Of a stretch of DNA of 64,000 nt, positions 38,679 to 47,338 are shown piece after piece. Origin of the DNA: Ectothiorhodospira shaposhnikovii. Its GTDB lineage: Bacteria; Pseudomonadota; Gammaproteobacteria; Ectothiorhodospirales; Ectothiorhodospiraceae. The translations under genes were made by a program, and so were the position numbers. Position 1 is the stretch's first letter. Every line of letters starts with the position of its first letter. Under the pieces are notes generated by a model. The model had not been told where the DNA came from. It ran no database searches and saw only the letters and a list, made by a program, of their open reading frames with translations. The stretch covers positions 186,001-250,000 of the forward strand of contig NZ_JAJMLZ010000003.1 of NCBI RefSeq assembly GCF_022227765.1. Direction: 5' to 3'.

Positions 38679-40976
38679 ATGTCTCGTGAGTCACGACGTC
38701 TGCTTGCCGGTCTGGGCCTTGCCGCCATGCTGGGCTGGTCAACATCGGCACTGGCCGGCAACGGTTTTGTGATCCGGGACATCGAGGTCGAGGGTCTGCA
38801 GCGCATTGCCGCCGGCACGGTGTTCACCTACCTGCCCGTGGCGGTGGGAGACGCCTTCGATGACGGCCAGGCACCGGAGGTGATCCGGGCCCTGTTCCGT
38901 ACCGGCTTCTTCTCCGACATTTCCCTGAGCCGGCGTGGCGACGTGCTGGTGGTGGTGGTGGAAGAGCGGCCCGCCATCAACGAGATCCGCATCAGCGGCA
39001 ACCGGGACATCAAGACCGATCAGCTCATGGAGGCCCTGCGTCAGGTGGGCATGGCCCGTGGCCGGGTCTTCAACCGCACCGTGCTCGAGCGCATGGAGAA
39101 TGAACTGCTGCAGCAATATTTCGCCCGCGGCAAGTACAACGTGCAGGTGGATGTGGAGGTGGAGTCGCTGCCCCGCAACCGGGTGGACGTGGTCATCGAG
39201 ATCGCCGAGGGTCGGGTGGCCCGGATCCAGCAGGTGAGGGTGGTGGGTAACGAAGCCTATTCCGAGCGGGAGCTGATTCGTCGTTTCGATTCCGGCGTGC
39301 CCCGCTGGTATGCCCTGTTCAGCCGCCGTGATCATTATTCCAAGCAGCGCCTGGCGGGGGATCTGGAAAAACTGCGTACCCGCTACCTGGATTCCGGCTT
39401 CATCAACTTCAACGTGGATTCCACCCAGGTCACTCTGACCCCGGATCGTCGGGACATCTATGTCACCATCAATATCGATGAAGGCGAGCAGTATCGGGTG
39501 AGCGAGGTCAGTCTGGCGGGCAATCTCATCGTGGACGAGCAGGAACTGCGGGATCTGCTGGCCATTGCCCCGGGGGATACCTTCTCCCGCAGCCTGATCA
39601 CCGAGACCTCCAATCGCATCTCCCGCCGTCTGGGGGATGAGGGTTACGCCTTTGCCAACGTCAATCCGATCCCCCAGCTTGACGAGGAGAATCAGGAGGT
39701 TGCCCTGACCTTCTTTGTCGATCCCGGTCAGCGGGTCTATGTGCGCCGGATCAACTTCACCGGTAATTCCCGCACCCAGGACGAGGTCTTTCGCCGTGAA
39801 ATGCGGCAGATGGAAGGCGGTTGGTATTCCACCTCGAACGTGGATCGCTCCCGGGTCCGCCTGCAGCGCCTCTCCTATGTGGAGGATGTGAACATCGAGA
39901 CCCGCCGGGTGGCCGGGACCGAGGATCAGGTGGACCTGGACATCACGGTGTCCGAGCGCCTGTCCGGCAGTTTCATGATCGGTGCCGGGTATTCCCAGAG
40001 CCAGGGCGTGCTGTTCAATACCAGCCTGTCCCAGGACAATTTCTTTGGTACCGGCAACCGGGTCTCCCTGGCCCTGAACAACAGCCGGGTGAGCACTCTC
40101 TACAGCCTGTCCTTTACCAATCCCTATTACACCCTGGACGGGGTCAGTCGGGGCTTCAATATCTTCTATCGGGAGACGGATGCCTTCCGGGCGGATATTT
40201 CCCGCTATTCCTCCAACCGGCTGGGGGCCAATGTCACCTACGGCATTCCCCTCACCGAGTACAACACCTTCCGCATCACCCCCGGCTATGAGCGGGTGGA
40301 GATCCTCACTTCCGACAATACTCCCGATGAGATCTTCAACTACCTGGATGAAAATGGTGACCGGTATGATCTCTATACCCTGACCACCAGCTTCATCCAC
40401 GATACCCGCAACCGGACCGTGTTCGCGGATCGCGGCAACCTGCAGCGGATCAGTCTGGAGGCCTCCCTGCCGGGCAGCGACCTGGAATACTATAAGGTGG
40501 ATTATCGCAACCAGCTCTTCATCCCCCTACGGCCGGGGCTGACCTTCGCCCTGTCCGGGGAAGTGGCTTACGGGGATGCCTACGGGGATACCTCCGATCT
40601 GCCGTTCTTCGAGAAGTTCTTCGCCGGCGGCACCCGCTCGGTACGGGGTTACCGGGATCTGAGCCTGGGACCCCGGGACAGCCGAGATGACCCTTATGGC
40701 GGGAACTTCCGGGTGCTGGGCAGTGCCGAACTCATCTTCCCGCCGCCGTTCATGGATCAGGCCCCCAATGTGCGCATGAGCCTGTTCCTGGATGCCGGCC
40801 AGGTATTCGAGACCTATGATGATTTCGAGACCGGCGAGATCCGCGCCTCGATCGGTGCCGGCATGACTTGGCTGTCCCCGGTGGGCGCGTTGACATTCAG
40901 TCTGGCGCAGGCGTTAAATGACAAGCCCGAAGATCGCCTGCAGTCGTTCCAGTTCAGTATCGGCGCCTCCTTCTGA
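38679..40976 (+). CDS. bamA: Outer membrane protein assembly factor BamA
   Basis: 765 residues. Signal peptide (cleavage near ALA-GNG, residue 27), five POTRA domains (about 28-420; FVIRDIEVEGLQRIAAGTVF starts the first), then the 16-strand barrel with the conserved VRGYRDLSLGPRD loop. It inserts beta-barrel proteins into the outer membrane. A sigma-E-type element inside rseP could drive it. A terminator-like hairpin follows at 41014. Confidence 0.97.
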   Translation: MSRESRRLLAGLGLAAMLGWSTSALAGNGFVIRDIEVEGLQRIAAGTVFTYLPVAVGDAFDDGQAPEVIRALFRTGFFSDISLSRRGDVLVVVVEERPAINEIRISGNRDIKTDQLMEALRQVGMARGRVFNRTVLERMENELLQQYFARGKYNVQVDVEVESLPRNRVDVVIEIAEGRVARIQQVRVVGNEAYSERELIRRFDSGVPRWYALFSRRDHYSKQRLAGDLEKLRTRYLDSGFINFNVDSTQVTLTPDRRDIYVTINIDEGEQYRVSEVSLAGNLIVDEQELRDLLAIAPGDTFSRSLITETSNRISRRLGDEGYAFANVNPIPQLDEENQEVALTFFVDPGQRVYVRRINFTGNSRTQDEVFRREMRQMEGGWYSTSNVDRSRVRLQRLSYVEDVNIETRRVAGTEDQVDLDITVSERLSGSFMIGAGYSQSQGVLFNTSLSQDNFFGTGNRVSLALNNSRVSTLYSLSFTNPYYTLDGVSRGFNIFYRETDAFRADISRYSSNRLGANVTYGIPLTEYNTFRITPGYERVEILTSDNTPDEIFNYLDENGDRYDLYTLTTSFIHDTRNRTVFADRGNLQRISLEASLPGSDLEYYKVDYRNQLFIPLRPGLTFALSGEVAYGDAYGDTSDLPFFEKFFAGGTRSVRGYRDLSLGPRDSRDDPYGGNFRVLGSAELIFPPPFMDQAPNVRMSLFLDAGQVFETYDDFETGEIRASIGAGMTWLSPVGALTFSLAQALNDKPEDRLQSFQFSIGASF

Positions 40977-41013
40977 CGGCGTCTTGTCGAGTATGAAAAA
41001 GGGTTGTTGAACG

Positions 41014-41030
41014 GGCTGAGTCAGCCTTTT
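41014..41030 (+). terminator. Terminator-like hairpin between bamA and skp
   Basis: GGCTG-AGT-CAGCC (41014-41026) is followed by TTTT. An upstream AAAAAGG (about 40996) could pair with CCTTTT and lengthen the stem. It may reduce read-through from bamA into skp. Confidence 0.45.
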
Positions 41031-41056
41031 GTCTGCCCAAGTTTTGGAGAAACGGT

Positions 41057-41590
41057 TTGAAGCGCAATGTTCTGAGAATCACCACCGGCCTGTTGCTGGT
41101 GTGTCTGCTTGCGATCTCCGGTGCCGCCGCGGCCAACGCCAAGGTGGCCTTCGTCAACATCAATCGTGTCATGGAACAGTCTCCCCAGGCGGAAGCCTCC
41201 CTGCGGGCGCTGGAAGAAGAGTTCTCCCCCCGGGACTCGGAGCTGGTGGCGGAACGGGACGCCCTGCGCCGCATGCAGGAGCGTCTGCAGCGGGATGCCG
41301 AGGTGATGGGTGCGGATCGCCGCGCCGAACTTGAGCGTGAATTCCGTACCCGTTCCCGGGAGTTCACCCGCGCCCAGGACATGTTCCAGGAAGATCTGAA
41401 TGTGCGGCGCAACGATGAACTGGCCCGGCTCCAGCGCCTGGTGCACAACGTGATCATGGAGATTGCCCGTGCCGAAAACGTGGACCTGGTGGTCACCGAG
41501 CGCACGGTCCTGTACGCCAGCGACCGTATCGATATCACCGGCAAGGTTCTGGAAGAGCTCCGCCGCCAGCATCAAAGAGCCCGCCGCTGA
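41057..41590 (+). CDS. skp: Periplasmic chaperone Skp (OmpH family)
   Basis: 177 residues. Signal peptide ends near ANA-KVAFVNINRVMEQSP, the family start of the mature chain; the rest is a long charged coiled coil (EEFSPRDSELVAERDALRRMQERL and following). Skp holds unfolded outer-membrane proteins in the periplasm and hands them to the Bam complex. The start is TTG 41057, with GGAG at 41045-41048; no ATG in frame precedes the mature domain. lpxD follows after 15 bases. Confidence 0.95.
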   Translation: MKRNVLRITTGLLLVCLLAISGAAAANAKVAFVNINRVMEQSPQAEASLRALEEEFSPRDSELVAERDALRRMQERLQRDAEVMGADRRAELEREFRTRSREFTRAQDMFQEDLNVRRNDELARLQRLVHNVIMEIARAENVDLVVTERTVLYASDRIDITGKVLEELRRQHQRARR

Positions 41591-41605
41591 TCCGGGGCGG
41601 AAGTG

Positions 41606-42664
41606 ATGTCGGTTTCACTGAAAACACTGGCGCGGGCCATCGGCGCCGATCTGCACGGAGCCGGCATTGATGCCGGTGAACGTGTCCTGGACAGCGTGGC
41701 CCCGCTGGGCGATGCCGGTCCCGGTCAGCTGTGCTTCATGACCCATGATCGCTACCTGCCCGAGCTCCGTCGGACCCGGGCGGGAGCGGTCATCCTCAAG
41801 CCCGCGCATCTGCCCGAGTGCCCGGTGCCGGCCCTGGTCTGCGCCAATCCGCACCTGGGATTCGCCCGGGCGGCGGCCCTGTTGCATCCCGAGCCCGTAC
41901 CCGAACCCGGCATTCATGCCAGTGCCGTGGTCAGTCCTCGGGCCAGGATTCATCCCTCGGTCAGTGTGGGGCCGCAGTGTGTCGTGGCGGCGGGCGTGCA
42001 GCTGGATGCCGACGTGGTGCTGGGTCCCGGCTGTATCATCGGCGAGAATGCCCATGTGGGCGAAGGGACCCGGATGCTGGCCCGGGTGACGGTGGGTGCC
42101 CGTGTCAGGATCGGTCGGCGAGGATTGCTGCACCCCGGGGCAGTGGTGGGTTCGGAGGGGTTCGGCTTTGCGAAGGACGGCGAGGCGTGGATCCGGGTGC
42201 CGCAGGTGGGTACGGTGATCATCGGTGACGACGTGGAGGTGGGGGCCAACACGACCATCGATCGCGGTGCGCTGGAAGATACCGTGATCGAGGACGGGGT
42301 GAAACTGGACAACCTGATCCAGGTGGCCCACAACGTGCATATCGGTGCCCACACGGCCATGGCCGGGTGTGTGGGGATCGCCGGTAGTGCCCGCATCGGC
42401 AGGCGTTGCTCCATTGGCGGGGGGGTCGGCATTGCGGGCCACCTGGAAATCGCCGATGGGGTGACGGTGACGGGCATGACCCTGGTGAGCCGTTCCATCT
42501 CAGAGCCCGGTGTCTATTCCTCGGGTGTGCCGTTCTCACCGGCACGGGAATGGAATCGCAGCCTGGCGCATTTGCGGCGACTCGATACCCTGTCACGGCG
42601 CGTCAAAGTCCTGGAAGAGCGGGCATCACGCCAGGGCGCCGGGGCTGACTCTGATAACGAATAA
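41606..42664 (+). CDS. lpxD: UDP-3-O-(3-hydroxyacyl)glucosamine N-acyltransferase
   Basis: 352 residues. An N-terminal uridine-binding domain is followed by a left-handed beta helix; the catalytic histidine is H242 (NLIQVAHNVHIGAHT). It adds the second hydroxyacyl chain to the lipid A precursor. A GTG lies immediately before the ATG and either could be used. It is followed by an 86-base gap with a perfect inverted repeat, then fabZ and lpxA. Confidence 0.96.
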   Translation: MSVSLKTLARAIGADLHGAGIDAGERVLDSVAPLGDAGPGQLCFMTHDRYLPELRRTRAGAVILKPAHLPECPVPALVCANPHLGFARAAALLHPEPVPEPGIHASAVVSPRARIHPSVSVGPQCVVAAGVQLDADVVLGPGCIIGENAHVGEGTRMLARVTVGARVRIGRRGLLHPGAVVGSEGFGFAKDGEAWIRVPQVGTVIIGDDVEVGANTTIDRGALEDTVIEDGVKLDNLIQVAHNVHIGAHTAMAGCVGIAGSARIGRRCSIGGGVGIAGHLEIADGVTVTGMTLVSRSISEPGVYSSGVPFSPAREWNRSLAHLRRLDTLSRRVKVLEERASRQGAGADSDNE

Positions 42665-42670
42665 TCGGTG

Positions 42671-42715
42671 GTTCGCAGGCAACGCGCAGGGTGGATCTGC
42701 AGGGGGCCTGCGAAC
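42671..42715. repeat. Inverted repeat between lpxD and fabZ (10-bp perfect arms)
   Basis: GTTCGCAGGC (42671-42680) and GCCTGCGAAC (42706-42715) are perfect inverted copies around 25 bases. No T-run follows. A TATAAA lies at 42725-42730, 22 bases before the fabZ start. The structure could be an mRNA stabiliser, an attenuator or an operator. Confidence 0.6.
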
Positions 42716-42751
42716 GAATGACCCTATAAAGTACAAATAAGGAATGACAAC

Positions 42752-43207
42752 TTGGATTCCATGAGCATACACGAGGTGCTGCGCTACCTCCCCCATCGTT
42801 TCCCGTTTCTGATGGTGGACCGGGTGACCGATCTCAAACCCGGTGAATATCTGGAGGGCATCAAGAATGTCTCCATCAATGAACCCTATTTCCCGGGTCA
42901 TTTCCCCATCCGCCCGGTCATGCCGGGTGTCCTGATCCTGGAAGCCCTGGCTCAGGCCACGGGTCTGCTGGCCTTCAAGACCCAGGAACACCGGGGCGAG
43001 ACCGACAAGCAGCAGCTGTATCTTTTCGTGGGCATCGACGAGGCCCGTTTCCGTCGCCAGGTGGAACCGGGTGATCAGCTCCATCTGCGGGTGGAACTGC
43101 TGCGCGTGGTGAGGGGTATCTGGCGCTTCAATGCCGAGGCCAGGGTGGACGGTGAAGTGGTGGCCACCGCGACGCTCATGTGCGCCGGGAAGGATCTGGA
43201 GTCATGA
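42752..43207 (+). CDS. fabZ: 3-hydroxyacyl-[acyl-carrier-protein] dehydratase
   Basis: 151 residues with a TTG start at 42752, or 148 with ATG 42761. The AAGGA at 42739-42743 lies about 8 bases before the TTG and 17 before the ATG, so the TTG is preferred. The catalytic H50 and E64 lie in [25 protein letters not shown], within hot-dog fold. It dehydrates 3-hydroxyacyl-ACP in fatty acid synthesis and competes with LpxA/LpxD for the same substrate. It overlaps lpxA by 4 bases. Confidence 0.95.
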   Translation: MDSMSIHEVLRYLPHRFPFLMVDRVTDLKPGEYLEGIKNVSINEPYFPGHFPIRPVMPGVLILEALAQATGLLAFKTQEHRGETDKQQLYLFVGIDEARFRRQVEPGDQLHLRVELLRVVRGIWRFNAEARVDGEVVATATLMCAGKDLES

Positions 43208-43995
43208 TCGATGCCCGTGCCGTTGTAGACCCGGGGGCACGCATCGAGGAAGGAGTGCAGATCGGGGCCTTTTCGATCATTGGCCCCGAGGTGAGTATCG
43301 GCAAGGGAACCTGGATCGGACCCCATGTGGTGATCACCGGCAAGACCCGTATCGGCGAGGACTGCAAGATTTATCAGTTCGCGTCCCTGGGGGAGGCGCC
43401 CCAGGATCTGGGCTACCGGGATGAGGCCACCGCCCTGGAAATCGGTGATCGCACCGTGATCAGGGAGTACGTCACCATCAGTCGCGGTACCCCCAAGGGC
43501 GGTGGCGTGACCCGGGTGGGTTCCGACAATCTGATCATGGCCTATGTCCATATCGCCCATGACTGCCACGTGGGCGATCATGTCGTCTTTTCCAACGCGG
43601 CCTCCCTGGCCGGGCATTGTCAGGTGGGGGACCGGGCCGTGCTGGGGGGGTTCACCCTGGTTCACCAGTTCTGTCGGGTGGGCTCCCATGCTTTTACCAG
43701 CATGGGTGCGGCCCTGAACCGGGATCTGCCGCCCTATTGCATGGCTTCCGGCAATTACGCCCGTGCCGTCGGCATCAACAAGATCGGGCTCCGGCGTCGC
43801 GGTTTTTCCGGGGAGACCATCCGTGCGCTGCAACGGGCATTTCGGCATCTGGTGGACGGTCGGGACCGGCAGCAGGGCCTCGAGGCCGTGGCGCCACTGG
43901 CGGAGGTGCACCCGGAAGTGGCGGATTTCGTGGCATTTGTGCGGGAAAGTCCCCGCGGCATTCTGCGCACCGATCGGCGCCGTTCCACGGACTGA
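43204..43995 (+). CDS. lpxA: Acyl-[ACP]-UDP-N-acetylglucosamine O-acyltransferase
   Basis: 263 residues. Left-handed beta helix with catalytic H119 (VHIAHDC, equivalent to H125 of E. coli). The position that sets acyl length (G173 in E. coli, M169 in Pseudomonas aeruginosa) is M167 here ([13 protein letters not shown]), which predicts selection of a C10-type hydroxyacyl chain. Given the gnnA/gnnB-like genes at 48521-50633, its sugar substrate may be UDP-GlcNAc3N, giving an amide. It starts at ATG 43204 overlapping fabZ. lpxB is not directly downstream as usual. Confidence 0.96.
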   Translation: MIDARAVVDPGARIEEGVQIGAFSIIGPEVSIGKGTWIGPHVVITGKTRIGEDCKIYQFASLGEAPQDLGYRDEATALEIGDRTVIREYVTISRGTPKGGGVTRVGSDNLIMAYVHIAHDCHVGDHVVFSNAASLAGHCQVGDRAVLGGFTLVHQFCRVGSHAFTSMGAALNRDLPPYCMASGNYARAVGINKIGLRRRGFSGETIRALQRAFRHLVDGRDRQQGLEAVAPLAEVHPEVADFVAFVRESPRGILRTDRRRSTD

Positions 43996-44006
43996 CCGGC
44001 ACCGCC

Positions 44007-44077
44007 TTCGCGGGCAAGGCCCGCTCCCAGGGTCACCCGTGTGAGTGTGACCCCGTGGGAGCGGCCCTGGCCGCGAA
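44007..44077. repeat. REP-like inverted pair at the lpxA / minus-block junction
   Basis: Two arms, TTCGCGGGCAAGG... (44007-44029) and its near-inverse TGGGAGCGGCCCTGG... (44056-44077), face each other across 26 bases. The sequence is of the REP type common in Pseudomonas (GCGGGCAAGCCCGC-like). It lies between the convergent lpxA and the minus-strand block and could end both transcripts. A near-identical copy of the left arm is inside recC at 59855. Confidence 0.8.
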
Positions 44078-44100
44078 TCAGCGCAGGCGCCGAGCAAACT

Positions 44101-44265
44101 TCAGGGCTCCCCGGACTCCCGTTTCAACGTCACATCCACGATTCTCACCTGCCTGATCGCCTCGATCTCATGGTCGGCGAACCACTGCTCCGCCAGCTTG
44201 CGAATGTCACCCAGACCGACCTTGGACAGGTCGATGTCCAGTTCCACGGTCACTTCCACTTTCAC
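44101..44265 (-). CDS. Small hypothetical protein, 54 residues
   Basis: 54 residues: MKVEVTVELDIDLSKVGLGD then a helix (IRKLAEQWFADHEIEAIRQ) and a final strand (VRIVDVTLKR). The alternating charged/hydrophobic pattern suggests a small alpha/beta fold, no membrane span, no known family. The start is GTG 44265 with GAGGGG about 6 bases upstream; the gene starts 10 bases after the PH-domain gene stop, so it is the last of that operon. Confidence 0.6.
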   Translation of the reverse strand: MKVEVTVELDIDLSKVGLGDIRKLAEQWFADHEIEAIRQVRIVDVTLKRESGEP

Positions 44266-44275
44266 GGCGCACCCC

Positions 44276-45142
44276 TCAGAATGAACTGGTGACCACCCGA
44301 CCGGACGGGTCCAGCATGTCACGCAAGGTTTCCGGATCTGCAATGCCGGGCAGCTTCAGACTCTGGCCACCATGGCAGATGATGCCCACCTTGCCGTAGC
44401 CGAGCAGACGACCCAGCCAGCTTCGGTAAATCCCCGCCGCCTTGATCTCGCCCAGTTCCATGACCCGGGTGCGGCGCAGCAGCGTGCCGGTCACGGTGAT
44501 CATGCGCCGATCGGTGATGGAGACCTCCGTGTTGAGAAAAATGGCCAGTGCCCGGGCCATCATGCCCGGCAACACCGCCAGGTAGATGATGGCGGCGATG
44601 ACCTCGCCCCCCAGGCCGAAGGGACCCAACACCAGCAGCAGGCACAGGGTCACGAGCTGGATCGGGGGCAGGAAGATGGCCCAGTGGGTGTCGGCCTGGA
44701 ATACCAGGTGTTCTTCCTCGTCCAGCACGGTTTGGGTTACGTCCGCGCGCCCCAGGGAAAAGGACAGGATGGCCATGATGATGGCCGGCGGCAGCAGCAG
44801 GGTGCCGGCCACCAGCAGGGTGGTCCCGAGCGGGGTGCCGAAGAAATTCACCCCGGCAAAGAGGTTGATTCCCGCCGCCACGAGCACCCCCGCCGCGGTG
44901 AAATTGAGGCGGCGTTTCCAGCGTCTTTCGTTGCGCATGCGTTCGCAGCGATGTCGGGGCCACCAGCGCACCAGCAGGTTGATGAGGGTGACGGGAAACA
45001 GAATGATGAACAGGGTCAGGGAGATCAGCGCCCCTTGTCCCAGCAGGACCATGGATCCCATGAGGCTGGCCAGGGAACTCAGGGCCAGGGTGATGGGAAT
45101 CCAGCGGGGAGATCGGGTGGTGTCCTTCGTTGTCGTACTCAA
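44276..45142 (-). CDS. PH-domain-containing membrane protein
   Basis: 288 residues with about six membrane spans in pairs (for example SSLASLMGSMVLLGQGALISLTLFIILFPVTL; FTAAGVLVAAGINLFAG; IQLVTLCLLLVLGPFGLGGEVIAAIIYLAVLPG). The C-terminus (NTEVSITDRRMITVTGTLLRRTRVMELGEIKAAG ... LLGYGKVGIICHGGQSLKLPGIADPETL) has the bacterial PH/DUF304 pattern. TTG 45142 is preferred because GGAG lies 7 bases before it; GTG 45163 is a close alternative. Function of the family is unclear. Confidence 0.75.
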   Translation of the reverse strand: MSTTTKDTTRSPRWIPITLALSSLASLMGSMVLLGQGALISLTLFIILFPVTLINLLVRWWPRHRCERMRNERRWKRRLNFTAAGVLVAAGINLFAGVNFFGTPLGTTLLVAGTLLLPPAIIMAILSFSLGRADVTQTVLDEEEHLVFQADTHWAIFLPPIQLVTLCLLLVLGPFGLGGEVIAAIIYLAVLPGMMARALAIFLNTEVSITDRRMITVTGTLLRRTRVMELGEIKAAGIYRSWLGRLLGYGKVGIICHGGQSLKLPGIADPETLRDMLDPSGRVVTSSF

Positions 45143-45231
45143 GTTGAGGCTCCAGTTAGGCACGATGGGACCCCGGACCGGGTCGAGCCTTCATTTTGCC
45201 TGATATCCGGCCCCGATGCCCATGCCCGGGA

Positions 45232-45501
45232 TCAGGAGGGAGATGGATTCTGCGTGCGCCCCTTGAGTTCCCGCACCCGCTCCACGCCCTTGCGGCGCTG
45301 GGCGTAGATCACCTGCAGTTTCTGCGCAATCTCCTCATGTTCATCGCCCGGCGGTGTCTGTTCCAGCCTGGCGGTGAGATCCCGTTCCTTGGCCTTGAGT
45401 TTCTTCAACACCTTGCGGATGGATTTGAGTTCCTCACGCTGGGCGGTCTGATCCGCGCTGAGAAAACCGGCCAGCCTAGCCAGCAGTTTTTTCGTTTTCA
45501 T
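45232..45501 (-). CDS. Hypothetical coiled-coil protein, 89 residues
   Basis: 89 residues rich in Lys, Arg, Glu and Leu. Heptad-like stretches (EELKSIRKVLKKLKAKERDLTARLEQ and HEEIAQKLQVIYAQRRKGVERVRELKG) predict two long helices. No family is recognised. Its ATG 45501 lies inside the end of the transporter gene upstream (26-base overlap), which argues for coupled translation. Confidence 0.65.
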   Translation of the reverse strand: MKTKKLLARLAGFLSADQTAQREELKSIRKVLKKLKAKERDLTARLEQTPPGDEHEEIAQKLQVIYAQRRKGVERVRELKGRTQNPSPS

Positions 45502-47338
45502 CAGTGTGCGTCCGAGTCCTGGGATTGGAATTGCCCCCGGCCATCCGCGCAATATCCTGTTCATTCAGTGCCAGCTGACCTTCGGCGGACTGTTCCGCCC
45601 GCGTGGGAGGAAGCAGCAGTGCATGGCTGGCCTCGATCAGGTTCGAGCAGATCTCGAAGGCGTAGTTCTCGTCGTTCATCATCGACGTGGCGATGGAGGA
45701 GGACAGGCGTCTGCCACGGATCAGCTCATTGAGGTCCGCCGTGAAGCTGCGGCCGGATTTCTGCACCGACAGCTTAATGGCATCCAGTGACAGTCTGGTG
45801 ACAGTCTCCGGGTCCTGGGTCCGGAGCTGGCGGATTTCCCGCAGTACCCTGGCAATCTGCAGTCGGATCACGTCATAGCGCTCCCGGATCAGCGGATTGG
45901 CGGAGAGACCGTGGCGGGAGAGGTTCTTTTGCAGGTGCTTGGTGGCCTTCACCGCCTCGACGATGTCACGACTGGCCTGTTGCAGGTCGTAGAGCTGTTC
46001 CACCGACTGTTGGGACAGCTCCCGGCCCTGGATTTCGCTGATGAAGGCGATGATGTCGCTGTGCAGGCTCTTGATCTTTGCCTCATAGACGTCGTCCACG
46101 TCCAGCGGGATGATGCGACGGGTATTTTTCACCGCGTCAGCCAGGGATTGATCCGAGTCGATCACGGAACGGCGCAGGCTGACCCCGTGGGCGATGAGGT
46201 CATGGGCGTTGTCATAGAGATGCCCCACCTCCTTGCGCAGGGCGCTGATGGCCGTGGCCGGTGTTTCCAGGGCACCGGGATAGAGATACAGGGGTTTTTC
46301 CCTGGATTTCGGGGCCGGATTCACATACTTGATCAATGCTCGCTCCAGTACGCCGGTGAAGGGGGCCAGCAGGATGACGCCCAGCAGGTTGAACAGGGTA
46401 TGGAACAGGGCCAGCTTGAGCAGGTATTCATCGTCGGCCAGCCCGATCAGGGCGCCCAGGTGGTCCACTGCCCAGGCCATCTGTCCGATGAAGACGATGG
46501 CCACGGTCGCCGTCATGACGTTGAACAGGACATGGGCAATGGCCAGGCGCTTGCCGCCCAGGTTGGCGGTCATGCCGCCGATGGCGGTGGTGATGGCACT
46601 GCCCAGATTGGCGCCGATGGCCAGGGCCAGGGCGCTGTCATAGCTGATCTGACCGGTGGCCAGGGCGGTGATGATCACCAGCAGGGTGGCGTGGCTGGAC
46701 TGCATGATCACCGTGATGAGCATGCCGATGCCGGTATAGAGCAGCACCCCCAGGATGCCGGGAATCACGTAGCCGGAGAGATCGAAGGCCCCCTGGAAGG
46801 CTTCGAAGCCTTCCTTCATGTAATGGATGCCCAGGAACAGAAAGCCTACTCCCAGGGCCAGGTAGCCGATACCCTGCAAGACCTTGGAGCGCTGCAGCAG
46901 GAGGATGACACCGACAACCAGGGCGGGCATGGCATAGCCGGCGATGTCCACTCGCAGGCCCAGGCCGGCAATCAGCCAGGCCCCGGTGGTGGTGCCCAGG
47001 TTGGCCCCCATGATGACACCGATGCCGGCCGCCAGGGTGATCATCTCGGCACTGACGAAGGAAATGGTGACCAGCGACACCAGGGTACTGGACTGCATCA
47101 GGGTGGTGCTGGTGATGCCGAAGGCGATGCTTTTCCAGAGCCGGTTGGTGGACGCCCGCAGCACCTGTTCCAGGGTGCCGCCGGTAAAGGCCTTGAAGCC
47201 CTTTTCCAGCGACAGCATGCCGAACAGGAACAGCGCCACCCCGGCGGCGATTTCCTTGAAGTCCGGACTGACCCAGAAGCCGTAACCCAGGATCAGCAGG
47301 AGCAGGGGCAGCGGGGCCTGGCGCCAGAACCGGATCAA
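45476..47338 (-). CDS. Na+/Pi cotransporter family protein (NptA-like) with C-terminal PhoU-like domain
   Basis: 620 residues. Two inverted repeats of the SLC34/NptA type each carry a QSS motif (TLMQSSTLVSLVT, about 79-91; VIMQSSHATLLVI, about 211-223) in about eight membrane spans. The last ~250 residues are helical and PhoU-like (ETPATAISALRKEVGHLYDNAHDLI ...). Such proteins couple phosphate or another anion to sodium. TTG 47338 overlaps the lpxB stop (TTGA), with GGAGG 10 bases before it, so the two are translationally coupled. No ATG start fits the N-terminus. Confidence 0.88.
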   Translation of the reverse strand: MIRFWRQAPLPLLLLILGYGFWVSPDFKEIAAGVALFLFGMLSLEKGFKAFTGGTLEQVLRASTNRLWKSIAFGITSTTLMQSSTLVSLVTISFVSAEMITLAAGIGVIMGANLGTTTGAWLIAGLGLRVDIAGYAMPALVVGVILLLQRSKVLQGIGYLALGVGFLFLGIHYMKEGFEAFQGAFDLSGYVIPGILGVLLYTGIGMLITVIMQSSHATLLVIITALATGQISYDSALALAIGANLGSAITTAIGGMTANLGGKRLAIAHVLFNVMTATVAIVFIGQMAWAVDHLGALIGLADDEYLLKLALFHTLFNLLGVILLAPFTGVLERALIKYVNPAPKSREKPLYLYPGALETPATAISALRKEVGHLYDNAHDLIAHGVSLRRSVIDSDQSLADAVKNTRRIIPLDVDDVYEAKIKSLHSDIIAFISEIQGRELSQQSVEQLYDLQQASRDIVEAVKATKHLQKNLSRHGLSANPLIRERYDVIRLQIARVLREIRQLRTQDPETVTRLSLDAIKLSVQKSGRSFTADLNELIRGRRLSSSIATSMMNDENYAFEICSNLIEASHALLLPPTRAEQSAEGQLALNEQDIARMAGGNSNPRTRTHTDENEKTAG

